Positions 24,837-32,790 of a DNA stretch of 64,000 nt are shown here, piece after piece. Within the stretch, counting starts at the first letter, position 1. Each line of letters starts with the position of its first letter. A program made the translations under genes and the position numbers. The notes beneath the pieces were generated by a model. It was given only the letters and a program-made list of their open reading frames with translations. It made no database searches and was not told the DNA's origin. The stretch spans positions 1 through 64,000 of the forward strand of contig MEOH01000005.1 of the NCBI GenBank assembly GCA_001769535.1. Reading direction: 5' to 3'. Source of the DNA: Bacteroidetes bacterium GWF2_38_335 (GTDB lineage: Bacteria; Bacteroidota; Bacteroidia; Bacteroidales; GWF2-38-335).

Positions 24837-24865
24837 CAAAAATAGAAAAAATATCTGAACTGCAA
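24837..24865 (-). promoter_or_regulatory. Promoter of the wzz-wzz-wzy-methyltransferase operon
   Basis: TATTTTTG (24844-24837) with TTG (24865-24863) 18 nt upstream. The predicted start leaves a leader of only about 10 nt before the ATG at 24822. Confidence 0.6.
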
Positions 24866-24908
24866 TGCTGTGCGGGACAAATTCATGCAAAAAATATAAA
24901 ATATCCTT

Positions 24909-26186
24909 TTAAATGGCTCTGATAATGAAATTGTTCTTTTTTCCTTTTTGAACCAACATATATTTCTTGTTCATCAGAAACGTTTCATTGACAGTCATTT
25001 CGGCAGATTCAATTTTTTGTTTGTTGAGATTAACTCCTCCGCCCTGAATGGTTCTTCTAAGTTCACCTTTTGATGGAAATACCGATGCTTTTTCGGTCAG
25101 CAAGTCAAGGATGTTGATGCCTGATCTGAGTGAGTTGAATTCGATGTCAAAAACAGGAACACCTTCGAAAATAGACAAAAAGGTACTTTCATCTATTTTG
25201 CTTAGTGTTTCAGTTGTGCCTTTTCCAAAAAGAATTTCGCTGGCTTCAAGAGCTGACTCGTAATCTTCTTTGGAGTGAACCATGGTAGTTACCTCTTTTG
25301 CAAGTTCTTTCTGCAGAATTCTCATGTGAGGCTCTTTATCATGAGTTTCAATTAATGCATCAATTTCTTCTTTTGTTTTGAGGGTGAAAATCCGTATGTA
25401 ATTTTTAACATCATCATCAGCTGAATTGATCCAATACTGATAAAATTTATATGGAGATGTTCTGTCCTTATCAAGCCAGATATTTCCTTCCTCAGTTTTT
25501 CCGAATTTACTTCCGTCGGCTTTTTTAATCAATGGCGATGTAACGGCAAAAGCTTCACCACCGTCTTTTCTTCTGATTAGTTCAGTGCCAGTAACAATAT
25601 TTCCCCACTGGTCTGATCCTCCCAGTTGAAGTTTGCAGTTTTTATTTTTGTAAAGCCAGTAAAAATCATAACCCTGAACAAGCTGGTAGCTAAATTCCGT
25701 AAACGACATTCCGGATTCAAGTCTTTTTTGAACAGAATCTTTCGACATCATATAATTTACGGTAATGTGTTTGCCTACATCTCTGATGAAATCTAGAAAG
25801 GAAAAGTTTTCAAACCACTGGTAGTTATCAACTATTTCAGCAGAATTTGCCCCGCAGTTAAAATCGAGAAATTTTTCAAGTTGTTTTTTTACTCCGTTTA
25901 GATTGGCTTCGATAATCTCTCTGGTTAGAAGATTTCTTTCCTTTGATTTTCCTGATGGATCACCAACCATACCTGTAGCTCCTCCAACCAGGGCAAATGG
26001 TTTATGACCGCTTTTTTGCAGGTGTACCAGAATCATAATCTGAACCAGACTGCCAATATGCAATGAATCAGCTGTGGGATCAAACCCAATGTATCCAGAT
26101 GTCATTTCTTTTTTCATCTGTTCCTCTGTTCCGGGCATGATGTCGTGAATCATTCCTCTCCAGCGTAATTCTTCTATAAAATTCAT
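24909..26186 (-). CDS. tyrS: Tyrosyl-tRNA synthetase
   Basis: The protein has 425 residues. It charges tRNA-Tyr in the cytosol. The class I signatures are HIGS at 43-46 and KFGKT at 227-231 (the KMSKS equivalent in this enzyme group). GGSDQWGNI (189-197) and YQLVQGYDF are further family markers. An S4-like RNA-binding domain occupies about 350-425 ([13 protein letters not shown]...[15 protein letters not shown]). It stands alone between the polysaccharide operon promoter and the palindrome pair at 26207-26284. No T-box-like leader is apparent. Confidence 0.97.
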   Translation of the reverse strand: MNFIEELRWRGMIHDIMPGTEEQMKKEMTSGYIGFDPTADSLHIGSLVQIMILVHLQKSGHKPFALVGGATGMVGDPSGKSKERNLLTREIIEANLNGVKKQLEKFLDFNCGANSAEIVDNYQWFENFSFLDFIRDVGKHITVNYMMSKDSVQKRLESGMSFTEFSYQLVQGYDFYWLYKNKNCKLQLGGSDQWGNIVTGTELIRRKDGGEAFAVTSPLIKKADGSKFGKTEEGNIWLDKDRTSPYKFYQYWINSADDDVKNYIRIFTLKTKEEIDALIETHDKEPHMRILQKELAKEVTTMVHSKEDYESALEASEILFGKGTTETLSKIDESTFLSIFEGVPVFDIEFNSLRSGINILDLLTEKASVFPSKGELRRTIQGGGVNLNKQKIESAEMTVNETFLMNKKYMLVQKGKKNNFIIRAI

Positions 26187-26206
26187 AATTTTTTATTATT
26201 AATGTG

Positions 26207-26284
26207 CAGAGACGCAAAATATTGCGTCTCTGAAATATATTGTCCAAATTTAATTTATTAGAGACGCAAAATATTGCGTCTCTA
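26207..26284. repeat. Two copies of a GAGACGCAA palindrome
   Basis: CAGAGACGCAA/TTGCGTCTCTG at 26207-26232 and TAGAGACGCAA/TTGCGTCTCTA at 26259-26284 are near-identical 26-bp palindromes with an AATA centre, 52 bp apart. They fill the space between the PLP enzyme gene and tyrS and could act as transcription barriers. The sequence resembles a repeat seen in many genomes (from memory). Confidence 0.82.
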
Positions 26285-26325
26285 CCTGTTGAAATGATTT
26301 TTCAAAAATACAAAATAATTTGTCT

Positions 26326-27507
26326 TTACACATTCGCCAGCGCCTGATCCAGATCTGCAATGATATCTTCCACATCTTCGATTCCAACTGAGAATCTAAC
26401 CAGATCATCGGTAATTCCGGCAGCCAATTTTTGCTCTTTGCTAACACCAGCATGAGTCATTGATGCGGGATGCTGAATCAATGTTTCAACTCCGCCCAAA
26501 GAAACGGCCAATGTAGCAAGTTTAACGCTGTTCATCAATGTTGCACCAGCATTAACATCGCCTTTAACTCCAAAGGAAATCATGGAACCGAATCCTTTCA
26601 TTTGGGTTTTAGCCAATTCGTACTGTGGATACGACTTTAATCCCGGGTATTTGATCCAGCTGATTTTCGGGTGTTTTTCAAGATGTTCTGCAACTTTCAT
26701 GGCATTTTGTTCAGATCTCTCCATTCTTAAAGCCAGTGTTTTTAATCCGCGGCTCACCATATAGGCCTGATGCGGATCCATGTTCCCCCCCATATAAACC
26801 ATAGTTTTTCTCAATTGGGCGTACAAATCCGGATCTTTGGCAATAATTGCTCCGCCTACTATATCAGCATGGCCATTAATAAATTTTGTCATGGAATGCA
26901 CTACTATGTCGATTCCGAAATCCAGGGGATTTTGAAGGTACGGACTACAGAATGTGTTGTCAACGCAGGTAATAATGCCGTTCTTTTTGGCAACTTCTAC
27001 CACTTTTTTCAGGTCAGTAAGTTGAATGGTAGGATTGGTGGGTGTTTCAATATAAATGAGTTTGGTACTCAAATTAATTGAATTTTCAATGTTTTCAATT
27101 TTTGAGGTATCAATGAAGGTGCTTTTTACCCCGAATTTCTCAAAATGTGAATTCAGGACAGCCCGGCTTGGCCCATAAACAGCATCGGTACTGACAACGT
27201 GTGCATGTTTATCGAGTAAAGTCATGTAAACCGCTGTAACAGCAGCCATTCCTGATGAAAGTACAATTCCTCTGTACCCGTTTTCAAGTGCAGCAAGCTT
27301 GTTTTCGAGAGCATCGATTGTGGGGTTTCCAATTCTGGTATAGATATATCCTTTATCTTTTCCTGCAAAACAGTTGGCACCATGCTGTGCATCCCGGAAC
27401 CTGAATGTAGAGGTTTGGTAAATAGGGGTTACGGCAGATCCAAGTTCATCATGAAAATCACCGGCGTGTATCAGTTTAGAGTTAAATCCCAGGTCTTTAT
27501 TTTCCAT
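26326..27507 (-). CDS. PLP-dependent Cys/Met metabolism enzyme (cystathionine gamma-synthase/lyase or methionine gamma-lyase type)
   Basis: The protein has 393 residues. The family signatures are YTRIGNPTIDALE (56-68), SSGMAAV (84-90), DNTFCSPYLQNPLDFG (183-198) and the PLP lysine Lys208 in HSMTKFINGH. It acts in the cytosol on sulphur amino acids. At the place where classical methionine gamma-lyase has the functional cysteine (YGCT), this protein has YGPS (111-114), so that activity cannot be assumed. A gamma-lyase or a synthase is equally allowed. A -7-like TACTTTTG lies at 27546-27539. ahcY, which makes homocysteine, is elsewhere in the window, so there is no operon support for a specific role. 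Confidence 0.88.
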   Translation of the reverse strand: MENKDLGFNSKLIHAGDFHDELGSAVTPIYQTSTFRFRDAQHGANCFAGKDKGYIYTRIGNPTIDALENKLAALENGYRGIVLSSGMAAVTAVYMTLLDKHAHVVSTDAVYGPSRAVLNSHFEKFGVKSTFIDTSKIENIENSINLSTKLIYIETPTNPTIQLTDLKKVVEVAKKNGIITCVDNTFCSPYLQNPLDFGIDIVVHSMTKFINGHADIVGGAIIAKDPDLYAQLRKTMVYMGGNMDPHQAYMVSRGLKTLALRMERSEQNAMKVAEHLEKHPKISWIKYPGLKSYPQYELAKTQMKGFGSMISFGVKGDVNAGATLMNSVKLATLAVSLGGVETLIQHPASMTHAGVSKEQKLAAGITDDLVRFSVGIEDVEDIIADLDQALANV

Positions 27508-27611
27508 TTCTTTTATTTATGTGGGTTTATTTTTAAATCAAAAGTAGAGGTTTTAACCATCATTTGAAAAAATGTATGTAAGTTTTTCAACATTTGAATA
27601 AATATTTGGAA

Positions 27612-28457
27612 ATGATGAGTACTTCATTTACATTTAACAAAACAATTATTGGTATGAAAGAATTGATCATATTTGCTCAAAAGCAATTGAATAATAAAGG
27701 ATTAAATGCTGGAAGTGCTGATGGATTAATTGGTTCGAAAACCATTGCGGCACTCTCAAAGGTATCTGGTATTGAAATTACATGGGAGCCTGAAAGAAAG
27801 ATAATAGCCTTTATTCAGTTATTGTGCAAAGAGAATAGCATTGAAACCGGAGTGGTTGATGGATTGCTCGGGCCAAAAACACAGGATGCCTATGAAAAAC
27901 TTGTTCATCTGACTGAAACAGGAAAAATTCCTGAACCATGGAGAAATGATACTGAGAATGCTGTTGTTTCACTTCCGGAAAAAACCATTTTCCCTTTGCA
28001 AAATTATAAGGATCTGGTTGCTTTTTATGGCGAAGTGGGTACAAATCAAACAAAGATTCAATTACCATATCCGAATTATCTTTCTTGGGAATTAAGCAAA
28101 AAAATAAGCAGTTTTTCATGTCATGAAAAAGTACATGATAGTTTGTTTAGAGTTTTAACCCGGGTTTTGGAACATTACGGGCAGGAAGAAATTTCGCGTC
28201 TCAAACTGGATGTTTGGGGAGGTTGTTTATCAGTGAGACAAATGCGTGGAGGCACCGATTACTCTATGCACAGTTGGGGAATTGCCATTGATTACGACCC
28301 GGTAAATAACCAGTTAAAATGGAACAAAGAAAAAGCTTCATTTGCAAAACCCGATTATAATGAGTGGTGGAAAATATGGGAAGATGAGGGCTGGGTAAGC
28401 TTGGGAAGAGCAAAAAATTACGACTGGATGCATGTGCAGGCGGCCAGGTTAAAATAA
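27612..28457 (+). CDS. Peptidoglycan-binding M15-type peptidase
   Basis: The protein has about 281 residues. The ATG at 27612 is chosen; the frame also opens at TTG 27594, and MKEL at 27654 is another candidate. Two short peptidoglycan-binding-like segments (about 15-50 and 58-98; ADGLIGSKT and VDGLLGPKT) precede a zinc peptidase domain of the M15 D-Ala-D-Ala carboxypeptidase/endolysin type. The zinc ligands are seen in SMHSWGIAIDYD and the final DWMHVQA. There is no obvious signal peptide, which recalls phage endolysins, but no phage genes are near. It probably cleaves the peptide stem of peptidoglycan. Confidence 0.85.
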   Translation: MMSTSFTFNKTIIGMKELIIFAQKQLNNKGLNAGSADGLIGSKTIAALSKVSGIEITWEPERKIIAFIQLLCKENSIETGVVDGLLGPKTQDAYEKLVHLTETGKIPEPWRNDTENAVVSLPEKTIFPLQNYKDLVAFYGEVGTNQTKIQLPYPNYLSWELSKKISSFSCHEKVHDSLFRVLTRVLEHYGQEEISRLKLDVWGGCLSVRQMRGGTDYSMHSWGIAIDYDPVNNQLKWNKEKASFAKPDYNEWWKIWEDEGWVSLGRAKNYDWMHVQAARLK

Positions 28458-28458
28458 A

Positions 28459-28486
28459 AAATCCGCCGAAAGGCGGATTTTTTTAT
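28459..28486. terminator. Bidirectional terminator
   Basis: AAATCCGCC-GAAA-GGCGGATTT followed by T on the plus strand and preceded by A-runs. It serves the M15 gene and the convergent frr, whose stop lies inside the structure. Confidence 0.9.
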
Positions 28487-29046
28487 ATTTTCATTATTTC
28501 CTGTTCTTTCTTTTCAAGAACAAGGTCAACTTTTTTAATGTAGTCATCAGTCATTTTCTGTACTTCGGTTTCTGAATTTTTTGCTGTATCCTCTGAAAGG
28601 CCGTCTTTTTTCAGTTTTTTGATTTCATCATTTGTTTCACGGCGTATGTTGCGAATTGCAACACGTGCATTTTCACCTTCATTTTTAACTTTTTTGACAA
28701 GGTCACGTCTTCTTTCTTCGGTAAGTGCCGGAACAACAAGTCTGATTACCTCTCCATTGTTTACCGGAGTCATGCCGATATTGGCAGCCATAATTGCTTT
28801 TTCAATAGGATCAATCATGTTTCTGTCCCATGGCTGAATAATCAGGGTTTTTGGATCGGGGGTATGAAGTGTTGAGGCTTGGGCAAGGGGAGTCCTGACT
28901 CCGTAGAAGTCAATGAAAATTCCGTCAAGCATACTTGGGCTTGCTTTGCCTGCCCTGATTTTTGTTAATTCATTTTCCAGGTGTTTCACCGAGCCATTCA
29001 TTCTTTCTTTACAGTCATCAAGAAATAATTGCAATTCTTCGTCCAT
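28483..29046 (-). CDS. frr: Ribosome recycling factor
   Basis: The protein has 187 residues, normal length. It splits post-termination ribosomes together with EF-G. The family markers are M.GSV.HLENELTKIRAGKASP near the start, YGVRTPLAQASTL, IQPWDRNMIDPIEKAI and RRDLVKKVKNEGENARVAIRNIRR. It lies 45 bp after pyrH and ends in the bidirectional terminator. The order pyrH-frr is the common bacterial one. Confidence 0.98.
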   Translation of the reverse strand: MDEELQLFLDDCKERMNGSVKHLENELTKIRAGKASPSMLDGIFIDFYGVRTPLAQASTLHTPDPKTLIIQPWDRNMIDPIEKAIMAANIGMTPVNNGEVIRLVVPALTEERRRDLVKKVKNEGENARVAIRNIRRETNDEIKKLKKDGLSEDTAKNSETEVQKMTDDYIKKVDLVLEKKEQEIMKI

Positions 29047-29091
29047 GATTTTTTTATTAAAAATGTTTAGCGATTCAATTGATAAAGATAT

Positions 29092-29799
29092 TTAATTCTT
29101 AACCAAAGTTCCAACTTTTTCGCCTAAAATTATTTTTTTAAGGTTGCCGTTTTTATTCATATCAAAAACCAGTACAGGCATATTATTTTCCTTGCACATG
29201 GTAAAAGCAGTAAGGTCCATAACGTTTAGTCCGCGTTTATATACCTCATCAAAAGTGATTTCTTCAAATTTAACAGCTTTGGGATCCTTTTCGGGATCAG
29301 CAGTATAGACACCGTCAACCCTGGTTCCTTTAAGAAACACCTCAGCTTCAATTTCAACTGATCTTAAAGAAGATGCAGTATCAGTGGTAAAGAAAGGATT
29401 TCCGGTACCTCCGGCTATGATAACAATTTCCTTTTGCTGCAACAAATCAACAGCTTTTTGTTTGGAGTAAAATTCACCTACCGGTTCCATTCTGATGGCA
29501 GTAAGTACCCGTGCTTTTACATTTTCGTTTTCAAGAGCCGATTGCAGGGCAATACTGTTAATAATGGTAGCCAGCATCCCCATAGAGTCGCCTTTTACTC
29601 TGTCAAAACCTTTATTGATGCCTGAGAGTCCCCTGAAAATATTTCCCCCACCGATCACAATAGCGATTTCAACACCCATTTCATGAATTTCCTTTATCTG
29701 AATAGCGTAATCTGTGAGCATTTTGCTGTCAATACCATATTTTTGGTCACCCATGAGGGCTTCACCTGAAAGTTTTAGAAGAATCCGTTTGTATTTCAT
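29092..29799 (-). CDS. pyrH: UMP kinase
   Basis: The protein has 235 residues. It phosphorylates UMP to UDP in the cytosol. Amino-acid-kinase motifs are YKRILLKLSGEAL at the start, VIGGGNIFRG (about 48-57), AGGTGNPFFTTD (about 133-144) and KGTRVDGVYTADP. The C-terminus (MNKNGNLKKIILGEKVGT) is typical of PyrH. It lies downstream of tsf but a terminator (29833-29859) stands between them, so pyrH-frr may have a separate promoter or depend on read-through. Confidence 0.98.
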   Translation of the reverse strand: MKYKRILLKLSGEALMGDQKYGIDSKMLTDYAIQIKEIHEMGVEIAIVIGGGNIFRGLSGINKGFDRVKGDSMGMLATIINSIALQSALENENVKARVLTAIRMEPVGEFYSKQKAVDLLQQKEIVIIAGGTGNPFFTTDTASSLRSVEIEAEVFLKGTRVDGVYTADPEKDPKAVKFEEITFDEVYKRGLNVMDLTAFTMCKENNMPVLVFDMNKNGNLKKIILGEKVGTLVKN

Positions 29800-29832
29800 T
29801 TTGTTTTGCTTAAAATGTCATGCAAAAATAAA

Positions 29833-29859
29833 AAAAGGGAGAATATAATCCTCCCTTTT
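29833..29859 (-). terminator. Intrinsic terminator after tsf
   Basis: On the minus strand AAAAGGGAG...CTCCCTTTTTTT forms an 8-9 bp stem with a T-run, directly after the tsf stop. Confidence 0.8.
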
Positions 29860-29880
29860 CATTTATAATATCAAAACTAA

Positions 29881-30708
29881 TTACTGTTTCAATGAGTAAT
29901 ATTTAAAAACTGTAACGGTAAGATCTTTGTCAATTGACTGCAAATATTGTTTTACTGTCATTTTTGAATCTTTCACAAAATCCTGATTTAACAAAGTGCT
30001 GTCTTTGTAAAATTTGTTCAGTTTTCCGATTGCGATTTTCTCAAGCATTTCTTCGGGTTTTCCTTCCTGACGAGCCTGTTCTTTTCCAATTTCAAGTTCC
30101 TTGTCGATAACTTTCTGAGGAACATCGTCTTTATCGATGGCAATGGGATACATTGCAGCCGCTTGCATGGCAACATCACGACTAACCTGAGGATCAACAA
30201 CTTTATTTAATCCAACCATGGTGGCAATCAAATTGCCCTGGTGAATGTATACGTTAACCTGATTAGCTGAAATGAAGTCGAAAAATGAAAGGTCAATTTT
30301 TTCTCCGATTTTACCTGTTTGGTCATTAACCTGATCAGCAATTGTTCTTCCGTTAATCTGAAGAGCTTTTAACTCATCAAGGTTGGCCGGACTTTTTTCA
30401 ATGGCGAGGTCAAGGATTGTTTTGGCGAAATTTACAAAGTCAACATTTTTTGCAACAAAATCAGTTTCGCAATTAAGAACAATCATAGTTCCTTTAGTGG
30501 CATCAGCATTGGTTTTAGCAAGAACAACACCTTGAGAAGCTTCTCTGTCGGCACGTTTGTTAGCCAAAGCCTGGCCTCTTTTTCTGATAATGTCAGTAGC
30601 AGCTTCGAAGTCGCCGTTTGCTTCAACGAGAGCTTTTTTGCAGTCCATCATTCCTGCGCCTGTCATATTGCGGAGTTTACTAACATCCGCAGCTTTTATT
30701 TCACTCAT
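29881..30708 (-). CDS. tsf: Elongation factor Ts
   Basis: The protein has 275 residues. It exchanges GDP for GTP on EF-Tu. The N-terminal UBA-like helices (VSKLRNMTGAGMMDCKKAL) and the TDF segment that contacts EF-Tu (LNCETDFVAKNVDF, about 74-87) are intact. HIHQGNLIA-like sequence (YIHQGNLIATMVGLN) marks the dimer/core domain. It follows rpsB by 47 bp in the standard rpsB-tsf pair. Confidence 0.98.
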   Translation of the reverse strand: MSEIKAADVSKLRNMTGAGMMDCKKALVEANGDFEAATDIIRKRGQALANKRADREASQGVVLAKTNADATKGTMIVLNCETDFVAKNVDFVNFAKTILDLAIEKSPANLDELKALQINGRTIADQVNDQTGKIGEKIDLSFFDFISANQVNVYIHQGNLIATMVGLNKVVDPQVSRDVAMQAAAMYPIAIDKDDVPQKVIDKELEIGKEQARQEGKPEEMLEKIAIGKLNKFYKDSTLLNQDFVKDSKMTVKQYLQSIDKDLTVTVFKYYSLKQ

Positions 30709-30755
30709 GATAATAACTTTAAATTTTTAATTAATTGTCGGAATCAATCCAAAGA

Positions 30756-31652
30756 CTATTCTTCATCATTTTTCTTTACAGGGGCTTTTTTAGCCGGAGC
30801 TTTTTTAGCTGTGGTGACTTTTTTTAGCGGAGCCTGTGGTACAACTTCAAGAATTTCTTCAGGTTCTTCAATAACGACAGTTATGTCTTTATTTTTTACT
30901 TCTTTTTTAAATTCTTTTCTTGGTGCTTTTTTCTCGTGAGCCGGAGCTTCTTTTTCTTTTTCAGACCTTCTTTCAGAAAGTCCTTCTTTAATAGCATCAG
31001 ATACGGTATCGATAATAATGGAGATTGATTTTGAAGCATCGTCGTTAGCCGGGATTACAAAATCAATTGGGTTGGGATCAGAATTTGTGTCAACTACTCC
31101 GAAAATTGGAATACTGAGTCTGCGGGCTTCCCTAACTGCAATATGTTCTTTTGATACATCAACAACAAAAATCGCTGCAGGAAGTCTGGTAAGATCAATA
31201 ATACTTCCAAGGGTTTTTTCCAGTTTTGCACGCTGACGGGTAATCTGGAGTTTTTCTCTTTTTGCAAGGTTGTCGAAAGTTCCGTCGGTTTCCATTTTGT
31301 CGATGGAAGTCATTTTCTTAACAGCTTTACGGATTGTGGGGAAATTTGTAAGCATACCACCTGGCCATCTTTCAGTAACATAGGGCATGTTGATTTCCTT
31401 AACTTTATCGGCAACAATTTGTTTGGCCTGTTTTTTTGTAGCAACAAACAGGATTTTTCTTCCTGATTTTGCAATTTGCTTGAGTGCATTTGCAGCTTCA
31501 TCAAGTTTAACAACAGTTTTATGGAGGTCAATAATGTGAATACCATTACGTTCCATAAAAATGTAAGGAGCCATTGCTGGGTTCCATTTTCTTTTCAGGT
31601 GACCAAAATGTACACCTGCTTCGAGTAATTCGTCAAAATTTCTTCTTGGCAT
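30756..31652 (-). CDS. rpsB: Small ribosomal subunit protein uS2
   Basis: The protein has 298 residues. The conserved S2 body (about 1-235) contains LLEAGVHFGHLKRKWNPAMAPYIF near the start, WPGGMLTNF, LPAAIFVVDV and IPIFGVVDTNSDP. A low-complexity tail of about 60 residues follows, rich in Lys, Glu and Ala (repeats of AKKAP), as in other Bacteroidota. It starts a two-gene unit with tsf. A hairpin with a T-run separates it from rpsI upstream. Confidence 0.98.
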   Translation of the reverse strand: MPRRNFDELLEAGVHFGHLKRKWNPAMAPYIFMERNGIHIIDLHKTVVKLDEAANALKQIAKSGRKILFVATKKQAKQIVADKVKEINMPYVTERWPGGMLTNFPTIRKAVKKMTSIDKMETDGTFDNLAKREKLQITRQRAKLEKTLGSIIDLTRLPAAIFVVDVSKEHIAVREARRLSIPIFGVVDTNSDPNPIDFVIPANDDASKSISIIIDTVSDAIKEGLSERRSEKEKEAPAHEKKAPRKEFKKEVKNKDITVVIEEPEEILEVVPQAPLKKVTTAKKAPAKKAPVKKNDEE

Positions 31653-31687
31653 TTTTTTTTAGTTTTTGTTTACATTCTTAAAAAAAC

Positions 31688-31728
31688 AATTGTTAAGTAG
31701 TCCCGGCAAGCCGGAAGTCTTAACAATT
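31688..31728 (-). terminator. Strong hairpin between rpsI and rpsB
   Basis: AATTGTTAAG (31688-31697) pairs with CTTAACAATT (31719-31728) over 10 bp, with an inner CCGG-CAAG-CCGG hairpin. On the minus strand it is followed by GTTTTTTAAG. It can end the rplM-rpsI transcript or act as an attenuator or processing site before rpsB. Confidence 0.65.
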
Positions 31729-31754
31729 TAGATACTAAACAATATAGTGTAGAC

Positions 31755-32141
31755 TTATCGTTTACTAAACTGGAATCTCTTACGAGCTTTGGGACGGCCC
31801 GGCTTCTTACGCTCAACTTCGCGTGGATCACGGGTCATGAAACCTTCTGCTTTTAAAGGAGGTTTGTTTTCTGCACTTATTTTTACAAGTGCTCTTGCTA
31901 TTGCAAGACGAAGCGCTTCGGCCTGTCCTGTAATACCACCACCGGTAAGATTTACTTTTATATCGTATTTGTCTTTTACTTTCAGAACGTTAAGCGGCTG
32001 TTCAACTACATAGTGAAGTAAATCTGATGGAAAATAGGATTTATAATCCCTTTTGTTTACGGTAATATTTCCTTTGCCTTCAGATAAATAAACCCTTGCA
32101 ATCGCTGATTTTCTTCTGCCAATAGCGTTAATAACTTCCAT
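31755..32141 (-). CDS. rpsI: Small ribosomal subunit protein uS9
   Basis: The protein has 128 residues, full length. Family markers are IGRRKSAIARVYL, the GGGITGQAEALRLAIARAL block (about 66-84) and the basic tail KKPGRPKARKRFQFSKR, which reaches into the ribosomal P site. It follows rplM by 18 bp in the usual rplM-rpsI pair. Confidence 0.98.
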   Translation of the reverse strand: MEVINAIGRRKSAIARVYLSEGKGNITVNKRDYKSYFPSDLLHYVVEQPLNVLKVKDKYDIKVNLTGGGITGQAEALRLAIARALVKISAENKPPLKAEGFMTRDPREVERKKPGRPKARKRFQFSKR

Positions 32142-32159
32142 AACTGTATATTAAATTCT

Positions 32160-32603
32160 TTAAAATTTTATTTCTTTTGGTTTCTGTCCTTCATGCGGAT
32201 GCTCTGTTCCTCCATATACATAAAGGTTTCTGAACATCTGACTGCCTAGCTTGGTTTTTGGAAGCATACCTTTTACTGCCTTTTCAACAACTGCAGTGGG
32301 CTTTTTCTTTAAAAGAGCCTCAGGGGTAATAAACTTTTGACCGCCGGGGTATCCTGAATGAGAAACATATTCCTTTTCAGTCATTTTATGACCGGTTAAA
32401 CGAACCTTGGCAGCATTGATGATAATTACATTATCTCCACAATCACAATGGGGAGTGTAACTGGTTTTGCGTTTGCCTCTTAATATCATTGCAACTTCTG
32501 CTGCAAGCCTTCCAAGGATCTGATTTTTTGCGTCAACCACAACCCATTCCTTAACTACAGTTTCCTTTTTAGCCGATACTGTTTTGTAACTTAATGTATC
32601 CAC
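32160..32603 (-). CDS. rplM: Large ribosomal subunit protein uL13
   Basis: The protein has 147 residues starting at GTG (32603), which gives the expected N-terminus MDTLSYKTVSAKK. Markers are WVVVDAKNQILGRLAAEVA, LRGKRKTSYTPHCDCGDNVIIINA and VKGMLPKTKLGSQMFRNL. It heads the rplM-rpsI unit and has a full promoter 53-81 bp upstream. Confidence 0.98.
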   Translation of the reverse strand: MDTLSYKTVSAKKETVVKEWVVVDAKNQILGRLAAEVAMILRGKRKTSYTPHCDCGDNVIIINAAKVRLTGHKMTEKEYVSHSGYPGGQKFITPEALLKKKPTAVVEKAVKGMLPKTKLGSQMFRNLYVYGGTEHPHEGQKPKEIKF

Positions 32604-32655
32604 TTTTTTGCTTTATTAATTGATTAATATATGTATACACCCAAAATTGGGACTG

Positions 32656-32684
32656 CAAAAATACAATTATTTTTCTGAAACAAA
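32656..32684 (-). promoter_or_regulatory. Promoter of rplM-rpsI
   Basis: TATTTTTG (32663-32656) with TTTG (32684-32681) 17 nt upstream on the minus strand, an exact match to the Bacteroidota consensus. Confidence 0.68.
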
Positions 32685-32778
32685 CAAGATATTTGTAATT
32701 AATTTTTAAAAATAATCGGGATACTGGTCAAATTTACCATTTTTCGAATTCAAAACTCATAAATTCTGTTTCATTTTA

Positions 32779-32786
32779 TACCTTTG
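32779..32786 (+). promoter_or_regulatory. -7 element immediately before a start codon
   Basis: TACCTTTG ends 4 nt before the ATG at 32791. If transcription begins the usual 6-8 nt after the box, the mRNA would be leaderless or nearly so. Confidence 0.45.
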
Positions 32787-32790
32787 TGGC

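Noticed and set aside
27612-28457. Prophage remnant at the M15 peptidase
   Set aside because: Endolysin-like domain order without a signal peptide, but no holin, portal, tail or integrase gene on either side.
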